A program made the position numbers and the translations under genes. The notes under the pieces are model-generated. The model searched no databases and was not told where the DNA came from. It saw nothing but the letters and a program-made list of their open reading frames with translations. This document shows, in pieces, positions 36,063-47,398 of a stretch of DNA of 52,965 nucleotides (positions within the stretch are counted from its first letter, which is position 1; every line of letters begins with the position of its first letter). Source of the DNA: Oceanospirillaceae bacterium (lineage in GTDB: Bacteria; Pseudomonadota; Gammaproteobacteria; Pseudomonadales; Balneatricaceae); contig NYZU01000001.1 in the NCBI GenBank assembly GCA_002686055.1, forward strand, positions 24,119 to 77,083, given 5' to 3'.

Positions 36063-37415
36063 ATGGATTTTGAATTTGACTTATTTGTTATTGGGGCTGG
36101 CTCTGGCGGTGTAAGAGCTGCACGTATGGCCGCCGGTAAGGGCATGCGCGTTGCCGTAGCTGATAACAAGGCCTTAGGTGGCACCTGCGTTAATGTTGGT
36201 TGTGTGCCCAAAAAACTCTATACCTACGCCAGTCATTTTGGTCATGATTTCCATGCGGCTAAGGGTTTTGGATGGCAGGTCAATAATCCAGACTTTCACT
36301 GGCCAGACCTAGTTCAGGCAAAGAAACAGGAGATTCTGCGGCTTAATGGTATCTATGGCAATTTACTAGCCAATTCTGGGGTAACCATTATTGATGGTTT
36401 TGCGCATTTAGTTGATGCCAACCATGTAAGTGTCAATGGCCGATCTTATAGTGCCAAGCATATCTTACTGGCTACGGGCAGTAAGCCTTCAATACCCTCT
36501 GAGGGTTGGGCTAAACACACTATTACCTCTGATCAAATCTTTGACTTAGATGAGTTTCCACAACGTTTGCTAGTCGTGGGGGCGGGTTATATAGCCTTGG
36601 AGTTTGCATGTATTTTTAATGGTCTTGGGTCTCAAGTTCATGTGTCCTATCGTGGCGACTCAGTATTACGTGGTTTTGATCATGATGTGCGCCAATTTAT
36701 GGATAGTGAGTTAGCCAAACAAGGTGTTAACGTCCATTATAAAACCAATATAAAGGCCATTGAAAAAACCTCACAGGGCTTAATAGTTAGTCTGGATAAT
36801 AGCGACAGTCTAGAAGTAGATCAGGTATTAGTGGCTATGGGTAGGACGCCAAATTTAGCCAATATCGGTTTGGAACAACTAGGTATTGAACAGCAACAAA
36901 ACCATACGATTAAAGTTAATAAAACCTTTAACACCAATATCCCTAGCATTTATGCACTAGGGGATGTGACTGGCGGCCCCCAATTAACACCTGTGGCTTT
37001 GGCAGAGGCCATGACCTTAGTTGATCACCTATACGGCGATAATCAAAAAACTATGGACTACAGTAATATCGCTACTGCGGTTTTCACCCATCCCAATATT
37101 GGCTGTGTGGGCCTTACAGAAGCTGAAGCGAGAGTAAAATATACCGATATTGATATTTATCGATCTGATTTCCGGCCTATGAAACATATACTCAGTGGCA
37201 GCGATGAGCGTAGCTTAATGAAACTTATCGTTGATAAAGCTACTGACCGCGTTCTAGGCGTACATGTGGTTGGTGAGGGTGCAGGGGAGATCCTGCAAGG
37301 TTTTGCTGTTGCTCTTCAGTGTGGTGCTACTAAGGCCCAATTTGATCAGACCATAGGCATTCACCCCACAGCGGCGGAAGAACTAGTAACTATGCGTGAG
37401 CCAGTTTCAGCCTAG
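36063..37415 (+). CDS. gor: Glutathione-disulfide reductase
   Basis: This FAD enzyme of 450 residues reduces oxidised glutathione with NADPH. The FAD motif is VIGAGSGGVRAAR (residues 9-21). The redox-active pair is Cys42/Cys47 in GGTCVNVGCVPKK. The NAD(P) motif is VVGAGYIALEF. The C-terminal catalytic HPTAAEEL is present. GSGG and the GTCVNVGC pattern distinguish it from lipoamide dehydrogenase and mercuric reductase. ATG 36063 is chosen from AGAGG and the promoter position. It converges on the antiporter gene with only six bases between stops and no terminator. Confidence 0.95.
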   Translation: MDFEFDLFVIGAGSGGVRAARMAAGKGMRVAVADNKALGGTCVNVGCVPKKLYTYASHFGHDFHAAKGFGWQVNNPDFHWPDLVQAKKQEILRLNGIYGNLLANSGVTIIDGFAHLVDANHVSVNGRSYSAKHILLATGSKPSIPSEGWAKHTITSDQIFDLDEFPQRLLVVGAGYIALEFACIFNGLGSQVHVSYRGDSVLRGFDHDVRQFMDSELAKQGVNVHYKTNIKAIEKTSQGLIVSLDNSDSLEVDQVLVAMGRTPNLANIGLEQLGIEQQQNHTIKVNKTFNTNIPSIYALGDVTGGPQLTPVALAEAMTLVDHLYGDNQKTMDYSNIATAVFTHPNIGCVGLTEAEARVKYTDIDIYRSDFRPMKHILSGSDERSLMKLIVDKATDRVLGVHVVGEGAGEILQGFAVALQCGATKAQFDQTIGIHPTAAEELVTMREPVSA

Positions 37416-37421
37416 ATATAA

Positions 37422-38591
37422 CTAATCATGTCTTAAGTGATCCTTAATAGCGATAGGCGATTTAAAGAACCAGACCACAAGGTAGGATGAAGTAATAAAG
37501 GTCACAATGGCAGTGGCTTGGATTAGCATTGCCGCTGCCTCACTAATCAGACCTGTTGACCATGCTAAAGCTGCTAATAAGATAGAAAACTCGCTGGTTT
37601 GCCCTAAACGAAAACCAACCTCCCAGCGGGTATCTGATTTCCGACACATGGGTTTTACTAACCAACCAAAGGTAGCCGGCTTCACCAGCATAACCAGCAC
37701 ACTCATAAGAAGAGTGGGTAGCCATATGGAGCCAATAATATTTATATTAAAGCCCGCGCCAACGGAGAAAAAGAAGAGCACCAAAAAGAAATCCCTGATG
37801 GGCTTTAAGTTAATTGCAATATATTGACTGATTGGGCTAGATGCCAAACTGACACCACCAATAAACGCTCCTATTTCTGCCGATAACCCAACCGTACTTG
37901 CCGCTGCTGCACAGGCTAAACACCAACCGATAGCCAATAAAAAGATATATTCATGGAAACGGTCAAAGCGGGTTATCAAGGGCAATAATACCCATCTCAC
38001 CATTAATAAACTTAAACCGACTAGCAAAGGTAAGGCTAACAGGCTGACGATAATGCCACTCGCATTACTTTCCAAGTCGGCTGTGGCCGTTACCAAAATT
38101 AACAGCACAATGGCAATTAAATCCTGTAAGAGCAATAAACCCACAACCAGTTCACCAGTCTGTTTATGATGCAATACTGTTGTTGGTAAGAGTTTAATAC
38201 CAATAATGGTGCTCGAAAACATAGTCGCAGCGCCAATTAGTAAACAATCAATATGACTAAAGCCAAATAACCAAGCCCCTGCATAACCAGTTGAGGCAAA
38301 AATAAAGGAACTAATGATGGCTACCCATGAGCCTTTTTTAAGCATACTCAAAAGGTGAGTGGGCTGCATATCTAAGCCAATCAAAAACAACAAGAACATG
38401 ATGCCAACATGGGACACATCTTCTAATAGAGCCGTATCAGAGACCCAGCTCAAGCCATAAGGGCCAAGTAATCCACCTAATAAAATATACGCAATAAGAA
38501 TGGGTTGGCGAAAATACAGTGACAGTGTTGCCAGCAGGCTAGCCCCGGTAAAGATCAAAAAAAACGAGAAGACGACTGAGTCTCCATACAT
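37422..38591 (-). CDS. CPA2 family cation/proton antiporter
   Basis: This 389-residue membrane protein of the Kef/NapA (Na_H_Exchanger) type has about twelve hydrophobic segments and motifs such as ILLGGLLGPYGL, GIMFLLFLIGLDMQP and LLLLQDLIAIVLL. GAFIGGVSLASSP marks the second half of the core. It lacks the C-terminal TrkA-N (RCK) domain of KefB/KefC, so it is the short form with no visible nucleotide regulation. The cation (K+ or Na+) cannot be told. Its start lies 15 bases after the stop of the MATE gene, suggesting one transcript. Confidence 0.88.
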   Translation of the reverse strand: MYGDSVVFSFFLIFTGASLLATLSLYFRQPILIAYILLGGLLGPYGLSWVSDTALLEDVSHVGIMFLLFLIGLDMQPTHLLSMLKKGSWVAIISSFIFASTGYAGAWLFGFSHIDCLLIGAATMFSSTIIGIKLLPTTVLHHKQTGELVVGLLLLQDLIAIVLLILVTATADLESNASGIIVSLLALPLLVGLSLLMVRWVLLPLITRFDRFHEYIFLLAIGWCLACAAAASTVGLSAEIGAFIGGVSLASSPISQYIAINLKPIRDFFLVLFFFSVGAGFNINIIGSIWLPTLLMSVLVMLVKPATFGWLVKPMCRKSDTRWEVGFRLGQTSEFSILLAALAWSTGLISEAAAMLIQATAIVTFITSSYLVVWFFKSPIAIKDHLRHD

Positions 38592-38606
38592 AATAAATAT
38601 CCCTGT

Positions 38607-39929
38607 CTATAACGAATTTAAAATACTGGTCTGACGTGCATGTTTGGCCCAATATAGCCACAAACCAACACCTAATAATAATCTATAAATTACCTGAATA
38701 ATCCATATGGCAATAAAACCATATACTGGTACCAGCCATGCACTGATGGGTAACAGCAAACCCCACTGGCTCAAAATATTTACCGCAGCAGCGCGTTTGG
38801 TGGCCTGTGTGGCGACTAAGCTCCGGGTCGCTATTTGACCTAAACTATCAAATATAAGGGCAAAAGCATAAATAGGTATAGCTATTGATGCTAATAAAAT
38901 AATTTCTCGATTAACCAGAATTAAGGGTAAGAATAATGGCTGTGTAATGCTTACTAAAAGCCAACATAGCAAACCACAAGCCAGACCGGTAAACACGGCT
39001 AATTTGCTCCATTGCCAAGCTTGATTATCTGCTGCAGTAAAGGTTTTTGCGATTAAACTTGAAGATGCTTGGGCGATACCCTGTAAGGGTAAGAGGATAA
39101 TAAGCCCCAGATTTAGTACAGCAAAGCTGGCTGCTAATGCCGTTGCACCTTGACTGCTAATAATCCAAAGTAAAATCGCCAAATGCAAGGCAAAAGCCAA
39201 TTGTTGCAAGGCACTTGGTAAGGCCACGCGGAACATTTTTGGCCATAAACGCAAGGCTGATAACATATGCCTGCCACCTTGCCAAATTTGTTCTTTTGGA
39301 AACATAGTTAGTTGCAACAGCAGGCCCAGATAAATGCTGATACAAGTACCTAAGCCCGCACCCGCTGCTCCCATGGCTTGAATAGGTCCAAAACCATAAA
39401 TGAGACAGTAGCTAATGGGTATATTACTAATATGACTAATAATAAGTAGGCGAGAATATTGCCATGGTTGATACTGGCTGGCCCAATAACTCCGGGCAGC
39501 CAAACTAAGTGCTACTCCCGGAATGGCAATTAAACGCCAGTCGAAATAGGCTTGGGCTACACCAGAAATACGGTCATCTGCAACATATAAACTAATGGCA
39601 TAATGGGAAAATTGTTCGCCCATAAGGGTTAAAATAATACTAATACTTAGGCCAAGAGTGATGCCAGCCCACAACCATTGGCTATAGTCAGCATGATCTT
39701 TATATTGGGATATTAAACTTTGCATACCAATAGCAAAGCCAATAGGTATAGCCACCAGTAAAAATACAAGGTAACTACCAATACTAACACTAGCTAGAGC
39801 TAAACCACCCAAATTACCTATCAAGGCGGTATCGACCATATTAATTATGGCCTGTGAGGCCATGGCACCACTTAATGGCAATGCCATGCGTAATAGCCCA
39901 GATAAATTTGGTGTGTTAATACTCGGCAT
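38607..39929 (-). CDS. MATE family efflux transporter (DinF-like)
   Basis: This 440-residue transporter of the multidrug and toxic compound extrusion family has twelve predicted membrane segments in two MatE halves. The N-terminal half begins LLRMALPLSGAMASQAIINMVDTALIGNLGG, and the second half begins WPKMFRVALPSALQQLAFALHLAI. The sequence leans to the DinF/eukaryotic-like branch rather than NorM. MATE pumps use H+ or Na+ gradients. Drug or metabolite substrate is unknown. It is divergent from nfuA and probably co-transcribed with the downstream antiporter gene. Confidence 0.88.
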   Translation of the reverse strand: MPSINTPNLSGLLRMALPLSGAMASQAIINMVDTALIGNLGGLALASVSIGSYLVFLLVAIPIGFAIGMQSLISQYKDHADYSQWLWAGITLGLSISIILTLMGEQFSHYAISLYVADDRISGVAQAYFDWRLIAIPGVALSLAARSYWASQYQPWQYSRLLIISHISNIPISYCLIYGFGPIQAMGAAGAGLGTCISIYLGLLLQLTMFPKEQIWQGGRHMLSALRLWPKMFRVALPSALQQLAFALHLAILLWIISSQGATALAASFAVLNLGLIILLPLQGIAQASSSLIAKTFTAADNQAWQWSKLAVFTGLACGLLCWLLVSITQPLFLPLILVNREIILLASIAIPIYAFALIFDSLGQIATRSLVATQATKRAAAVNILSQWGLLLPISAWLVPVYGFIAIWIIQVIYRLLLGVGLWLYWAKHARQTSILNSL

Positions 39930-40020
39930 ATTTTCTATTGGGTAATTGAATTGTCTACAACAGACCGCATTATACCTGCATGGAAGCTTTTATGCGGCTT
40001 AATAAATAGCATGAATAATC

Positions 40021-40050
40021 ATACCCAAGTAAAAAGCTGGGGTATATAAT
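40021..40050 (+). promoter_or_regulatory. nfuA promoter with IscR type-1-like site
   Basis: Positions 40021-40045 begin ATACCC and end GGGGTAT in a 25-base imperfect palindrome. By my count it matches the published E. coli IscR type 1 consensus at 20 of 25 positions, including both outer ATA/TAT arms. A perfect TATAAT -10 box follows at 40045-40050, so the site covers the -35 region. The start would be near 40057, about 60 bases ahead of ATG 40118. Repression by 2Fe-2S IscR is inferred; E. coli nfuA is also an IscR target. Confidence 0.7.
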
Positions 40051-40117
40051 AGCTGGTAAATGATGGGTATTTCTTGTTTGCGCCCATTAGATTCTAAGAC
40101 CATAATTTGAGGTGTGT

Positions 40118-40711
40118 ATGCAGTATGTGAATATTACTCCCAGTGCTGAGGAGTATTTAGCTGGTTTGTTGGCCAAACAAAATGCAGAAGGTATAGCTGT
40201 GCGCATTTTTGTTGCTGACCCAGGAACACCCAATGCAGAAACCTGTTTGGCTTATTGTCGCCCTGACGAGGTTAAAATCACCGATGAGTTTACTGATCTT
40301 GCCTCTTTTCGCTTGTATGTTGAACCAAATAGTGTTCCTTATTTGGAAGAGTCTATGATCGATTACAGTGCTGATCGTATGGGTGGTCAGCTTACGATTA
40401 AGGCGCCCAATGCTAAAATGCCTAAAGTAGATGATGATAGTCCTATTGAAGCGAAAATTAACTATTACCTATATACCGAAATTAACCCAGGCTTAGCGTC
40501 TCACGGCGGTACCGTTAATCTAGTGGGAATGGTAGAAGAAGAAGGCAAAAATATTGATATTCTTCAGTTTGGTGGCGGCTGTCAGGGCTGTAGCTCAGTT
40601 GATTTAACCCTTAAAGACGGGGTGGAAAAAACATTGGTAGAAAAAGTACCTGGGCTTGATGGCGTGCGTGATGAGACTGATCACACTATGCGTGATAATG
40701 CCTATATGTAA
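40118..40711 (+). CDS. nfuA: Fe/S biogenesis protein NfuA
   Basis: This scaffold/carrier protein of 197 residues delivers 4Fe-4S clusters to apoproteins. The N-terminal half is an A-type-carrier-like domain that has lost the cluster cysteines. The C-terminal NifU-like domain carries Cys155 and Cys158 in [19 protein letters not shown] choose ATG 40118 because TTGAGG lies five bases ahead. A GTG at 40112 would abut that site. It has a likely IscR-controlled promoter and ends at a bidirectional terminator. Confidence 0.95.
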   Translation: MQYVNITPSAEEYLAGLLAKQNAEGIAVRIFVADPGTPNAETCLAYCRPDEVKITDEFTDLASFRLYVEPNSVPYLEESMIDYSADRMGGQLTIKAPNAKMPKVDDDSPIEAKINYYLYTEINPGLASHGGTVNLVGMVEEEGKNIDILQFGGGCQGCSSVDLTLKDGVEKTLVEKVPGLDGVRDETDHTMRDNAYM

Positions 40712-40731
40712 TTCATTGTATTAACACTAAA

Positions 40732-40760
40732 AAGGAGGCTTAAAGCCTCCTTATTTGTTT
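40732..40760. terminator. Bidirectional terminator between nfuA and the DAHP synthase gene
   Basis: AAGGAGGCT (40732-40740) pairs with AGCCTCCTT (40744-40752) around TAA. ATTTGTTTT follows on one strand and a T-run on the other. Confidence 0.88.
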
Positions 40761-40784
40761 TATAAATAAGTTAAACGACAAAGC

Positions 40785-41858
40785 TTATCTTTGGCGCTGC
40801 GGCAAGACAGTTTGTAACTTAGTCGCCATAGCCCGCAAACTATTCTCTGTGGTCTCCCAATCAATACAAGCATCCGTTACCGAGACACCGTATTCAAGGT
40901 CGTCTAAATTGGCAGGTATCTTTTGATTACCCCACTTAAGATTACTTTCAATCATCAGTGACACAATGGAAGTATTTCCTTCAGCTATTTGCTGGGTAAT
41001 ATTCTCCAATACCAAGGGTTGTAATGCCGGGTCTTTATTGGAGTTAGCGTGACTGCAATCAACCATAATATTGGTTTTTAGATTTTGCTTAGTTAATTCC
41101 TGTTCACAAATGGCCACATTGACTGAATCATAGTTAGGTTTGCCATCACCACCGCGTAACACAACATGACCATATTGATTGCCAGTAGTGCGAGTAATAG
41201 AGACTTGGCCTAACGGATTGATACCCAAAAATGAATGGGAAGCAGCAACGGACTCAAGGGCATTAATCGCCACAGTTAAACCGCCATCAGTACCATTTTT
41301 GAAACCCACAGGGCAGGAAAGACCACTAGACATTTCACGGTGAGTTTGTGATTCTGTGGTGCGGGCGCCAATCGCTGCCCATGTCCAAAGATCAGAGTGA
41401 TACTGAGGGGAGATGGGGTCTAATGCCTCTGTGGCCAAAGGCAGGCCAAGTTCTGCCAGTTCAAGCATTAGTTCACGACCAATGGTGAGACCTTTCTCCA
41501 TATCAAAGGTATCATTCATATGAGGATCATTGATTAAACCTTTCCAACCAACGGTTGTGCGTGGCTTCTCAAAATAAACACGCATCACGATATACAAAGA
41601 ATCTTTTAGCTCTTCAGCTAATTTGACTAAGCGCTTGCCATACTCGATTGCCGCTTTAGGGTCATGGATAGAGCAGGGGCCAACTACAACAAATAATCGA
41701 TGGTCAGTACCATCCAATATATTTTGTATTACTCGGCGTGATTCCAATACAGCTGCAGTGATTTTATCGTTTGCCGGTAGTTGCGCTTTTAAATCTTCGG
41801 GTGTGGTAAGAACCTTTTGGCTCTCAATATTTAGGTCTTCGACGCGTTGGTTAATCAT
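40785..41858 (-). CDS. Type I DAHP synthase (AroF/G/H family)
   Basis: This 357-residue enzyme condenses phosphoenolpyruvate with erythrose 4-phosphate, the first step of the shikimate pathway. Conserved stretches include VVGPCSIHDPKAAIEYG, MRVYFEKPRTTVGWKGLINDP, SPQYHSDLWTWAAIGARTTESQTHREM and DCSHANSNKDP, which together hold the metal and substrate residues. Which amino acid inhibits it (Phe, Tyr or Trp) cannot be decided by eye, so I give no isozyme letter. It is divergent from dsbD. No leader peptide or attenuator is visible. Confidence 0.95.
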   Translation of the reverse strand: MINQRVEDLNIESQKVLTTPEDLKAQLPANDKITAAVLESRRVIQNILDGTDHRLFVVVGPCSIHDPKAAIEYGKRLVKLAEELKDSLYIVMRVYFEKPRTTVGWKGLINDPHMNDTFDMEKGLTIGRELMLELAELGLPLATEALDPISPQYHSDLWTWAAIGARTTESQTHREMSSGLSCPVGFKNGTDGGLTVAINALESVAASHSFLGINPLGQVSITRTTGNQYGHVVLRGGDGKPNYDSVNVAICEQELTKQNLKTNIMVDCSHANSNKDPALQPLVLENITQQIAEGNTSIVSLMIESNLKWGNQKIPANLDDLEYGVSVTDACIDWETTENSLRAMATKLQTVLPQRQR

Positions 41859-42008
41859 AATCGTTTTCTAACTTGCTAATGGCGTTATAATAGGACTTTA
41901 TAGGTTATTTAAATCTCTACACACTGGTTAAAATAATAGGGTGCAAAAGATGTCCTATAGTAACATTATGTATTCAATTTTTAATGGGTTAAATCAAGAG
42001 TTTTTTGC

Positions 42009-44880
<2,872 letters not shown>

Positions 44881-44903
44881 GCCCACGCTGAGGTAATTAG
44901 CCT

Positions 44904-44926
44904 GCCAAAGGCTTACTGCCTTTGGC
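44904..44926. other. Perfect 9-bp stem-loop at the end of pabB
   Basis: GCCAAAGGC (44904-44912) pairs with GCCTTTGGC (44918-44926) around TTACT, between convergent cysB and pabB. The right arm lies inside the last pabB codons. There is no T-run, so this is a weak terminator or mRNA-end stabiliser. Confidence 0.7.
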
Positions 44927-46289
44927 TAGGTAAACCTTGTAAGAGATTATTGACCTTATCAAAGGTTTCTTGATACTCAGCTGCACAATCTGAATCAGCG
45001 ACAATACCTCCACCGGCCCAACAATAAATGGTGCCTTCACTATCATCACTAGCACTGGTAACTAAAGTCCGAATAAGAATATTGGTATCCATGGTGCCAT
45101 GGCAACTGATATAACCAATTGAGCCGGTATAGGCATTGCGGCGGTGAGGTTCCAGCTCTTCAATAATTTCCATAGCACGAATCTTAGGCGCCCCGGTAAT
45201 AGACCCACCAGGGAAAGCTCCCTTAAGTAATGCAATTATTTTGTCTTTGCTTGCTAAGCGACCTTTTACAGTTGTCACCATATGATGCACATTACTGTAG
45301 CTTTCAATGGCAAATATATCGGGGACTTTTACACTACCTGGAAGGCAATGTTTATTAATATCATTGCGCAGTAAGTCAACAATCATCAAGTTTTCAGCTC
45401 GGTCTTTTGGGCTAGCTATAAGCTCATCGCGGAGGGCATTATCTTTATCAACGTTAGTACCTCTGGGGCGAGTACCTTTGATAGGCCGGGTTTCTACAAC
45501 TAGATCCTTAACCTGTAAAAAGCGTTCTGGTGAAAGGCTTAGTACACTTCCAGAATCCGTTTCTAGATAGGCACTAAAGGGCGTTGGGGCGCATGTACGC
45601 AGGGCTTTAAAAGCTTGCCATGGATGGCCTTTATAACGGCTCTCAAAACGTTGTGCAAGACAGACCTGATAACAATCGCCAGCATAAATATAATCAATGA
45701 CTTGCTGAAATTTTTGTTCATATTCTTGTGTCGTCATATTACTGCTAAAGCCATTTAACAATGTAAATGATGCGTCATTCGTTTTAACACTAGTTTGTAA
45801 TTGCTCAAGAACTTTTTTGCTTTCTACATCATCAAGTTGGCTAACTAGCCAGCAGGCTTGGTGTTTATGGTCACAAATAACGGCCCATGGATATATGCCT
45901 ACCCATAGATCAGGCAAGTCGATATCTTGGGTGGCTATATTTGGCATAGTTTCAAGTGTACGGCCGAAGTCATAACCGAATAGACCAGCTACACCACCAT
46001 AAAAAGGTAATTCTGGTGTATTACTATCGGGGCCATTAAAATCTTGCAGCTGTTCAGCTATAAGGCTAAAAGCATCTTGAGCACAATCTTTAAAGCCATG
46101 ACCGGTATCCAAATAACAGTTACCGTCAGTAACTTTTATCAGTGCTTTAGGGTTTGCCATCATCAAATCATAACGGCCAAAATCACCAGCACGTTGATTT
46201 GAATCTAATAATAGTGGCCATTGCAGATGACGAATACGCTCAAAATAATGGCTTGCATCACGGATATAAGGCAGGGAGATTATTTGCAC
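44913..46289 (-). CDS. pabB: Aminodeoxychorismate synthase component I
   Basis: This 458-residue subunit makes 4-amino-4-deoxychorismate from chorismate and ammonia for folate synthesis. PIKGTRPRG at residues 269-277 carries Lys271, the covalent nucleophile characteristic of PabB. Anthranilate synthase TrpE has PIAGT. The C-terminal chorismate-binding segments GSITGAPKIRAMEIIEELEPHRR and YTGSIGYISC are intact. It is not fused to the pabA or pabC partner, and neither gene is in the window. The start appears to be GTG 46289 without a strong ribosome-binding site. Confidence 0.94.
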   Translation of the reverse strand: MQIISLPYIRDASHYFERIRHLQWPLLLDSNQRAGDFGRYDLMMANPKALIKVTDGNCYLDTGHGFKDCAQDAFSLIAEQLQDFNGPDSNTPELPFYGGVAGLFGYDFGRTLETMPNIATQDIDLPDLWVGIYPWAVICDHKHQACWLVSQLDDVESKKVLEQLQTSVKTNDASFTLLNGFSSNMTTQEYEQKFQQVIDYIYAGDCYQVCLAQRFESRYKGHPWQAFKALRTCAPTPFSAYLETDSGSVLSLSPERFLQVKDLVVETRPIKGTRPRGTNVDKDNALRDELIASPKDRAENLMIVDLLRNDINKHCLPGSVKVPDIFAIESYSNVHHMVTTVKGRLASKDKIIALLKGAFPGGSITGAPKIRAMEIIEELEPHRRNAYTGSIGYISCHGTMDTNILIRTLVTSASDDSEGTIYCWAGGGIVADSDCAAEYQETFDKVNNLLQGLPSQRQ

Positions 46290-46480
46290 AAGATTTTAAT
46301 CTAAGGGCTGGTAGTAAGATTATTTTACTCCTTAGCAATTAAGGTGAATAGAGTCAGCATATTTATTTTTTATACCTTTTGAAATCTTTACAAATTGCTT
46401 ACTGCAATAACTGTAGTTATAAAAAGCATACACAGCTTTGATCATGGTAATAGATAGTGGCACTAAATATGTATATGCAA

Positions 46481-46517
46481 GCTGACACTGCCGCTAAGTG
46501 AGCTGTCAGCGTATAAT
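46481..46517 (+). promoter_or_regulatory. Inverted repeat and -10 box ahead of the RluA-family gene
   Basis: GCTGACA (46481-46487) and TGTCAGC (46504-46510) are perfect inverted repeats with a 16-base spacer. A perfect TATAAT follows at 46512-46517, only six bases before ATG 46524. A start here would give a leaderless or nearly leaderless mRNA. Confidence 0.5.
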
Positions 46518-46523
46518 AGAGTT

Positions 46524-47342
46524 ATGAAAGATGCAGAAACTTTTTCAATCGTTATACAAGCGCCACAAACAGCCGTTGATGCTTTATTGAGTATTACTGT
46601 GTTATCACGTACCACCATCAAAGATGCCATGCAAAAAGGGGCAGTGTGGGTGCAACGTGGCAAACAAACGCAGCGTATAAGACGTCAGGATCGGTTATTA
46701 CAAAGCCAAGATACCTTATTTTTGTATTATAACCCTCAAGTGCTTGGGCAAACTTGTCCAGCCGCTATTTTGCTGGCTGATGAAGGTGAGTTTAGCGTTT
46801 GGTATAAACCCAGTGGTATGCTTAGCCAAGGGTCACGCTGGAGTGATCACTGTACGATAAATCGCTATGTAGAAGGGCATATAAGCCCGCCTAGAACGGC
46901 TTTTATAGTCAACCGTCTAGATCGTGCTGCGCAAGGTTTAATGTTGATAGCCCACAGTAAAGCTATGGCTCGCTTTTTAAGTAGTTTGTTTGCTGATCAT
47001 AAAATATATAAGGCTTACATAGCAAAAGTGACTGGTCATATTGAGTTACCAATTACATGTAACCTTGATGTTGATAACAAGCCAGCACTAAGTCATATTC
47101 AGCCCTTAGCTAATAGTGCTAAACATAGCTTAGTCCGTGTGGAAATCGAAACTGGCCGAAAGCATCAGATCCGTAATCATCTTGCTAGTTTAGGTTTGCC
47201 TATTGTTGGTGACCGTTTATACCACCCTGGTCCTTATGAGGAAGACCTAGCCTTAGCTTGCAGTGAGTTGGCTTGGACAGATGACAAGGGCTTAGAAAGA
47301 CGCTATATACTGCCAAAGCATCTTGCTATTTGCCTTGATTAA
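46524..47342 (+). CDS. RluA family pseudouridine synthase
   Basis: This 272-residue enzyme should isomerise uridine to pseudouridine in rRNA or tRNA. An N-terminal S4-like region (LSRTTIKDAMQKGAVWV) precedes the catalytic domain. The motif RLDRAAQGLMLIAHS contains the catalytic Asp; most family members read HRLDRxTSG, so the VNRLDRAAQG form marks a divergent branch. ETGRKHQIRNHLASLGLPIVGDRLY is the conserved C-terminal motif. The target nucleotide cannot be assigned. It lies between divergent pabB and convergent roxA. Confidence 0.9.
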   Translation: MKDAETFSIVIQAPQTAVDALLSITVLSRTTIKDAMQKGAVWVQRGKQTQRIRRQDRLLQSQDTLFLYYNPQVLGQTCPAAILLADEGEFSVWYKPSGMLSQGSRWSDHCTINRYVEGHISPPRTAFIVNRLDRAAQGLMLIAHSKAMARFLSSLFADHKIYKAYIAKVTGHIELPITCNLDVDNKPALSHIQPLANSAKHSLVRVEIETGRKHQIRNHLASLGLPIVGDRLYHPGPYEEDLALACSELAWTDDKGLERRYILPKHLAICLD

Positions 47343-47398
47343 CCTTGTTAGCCTTAATTAGGCGTTAGGTAAGAGGGTATTCCCTGTTGATCAGGTAA

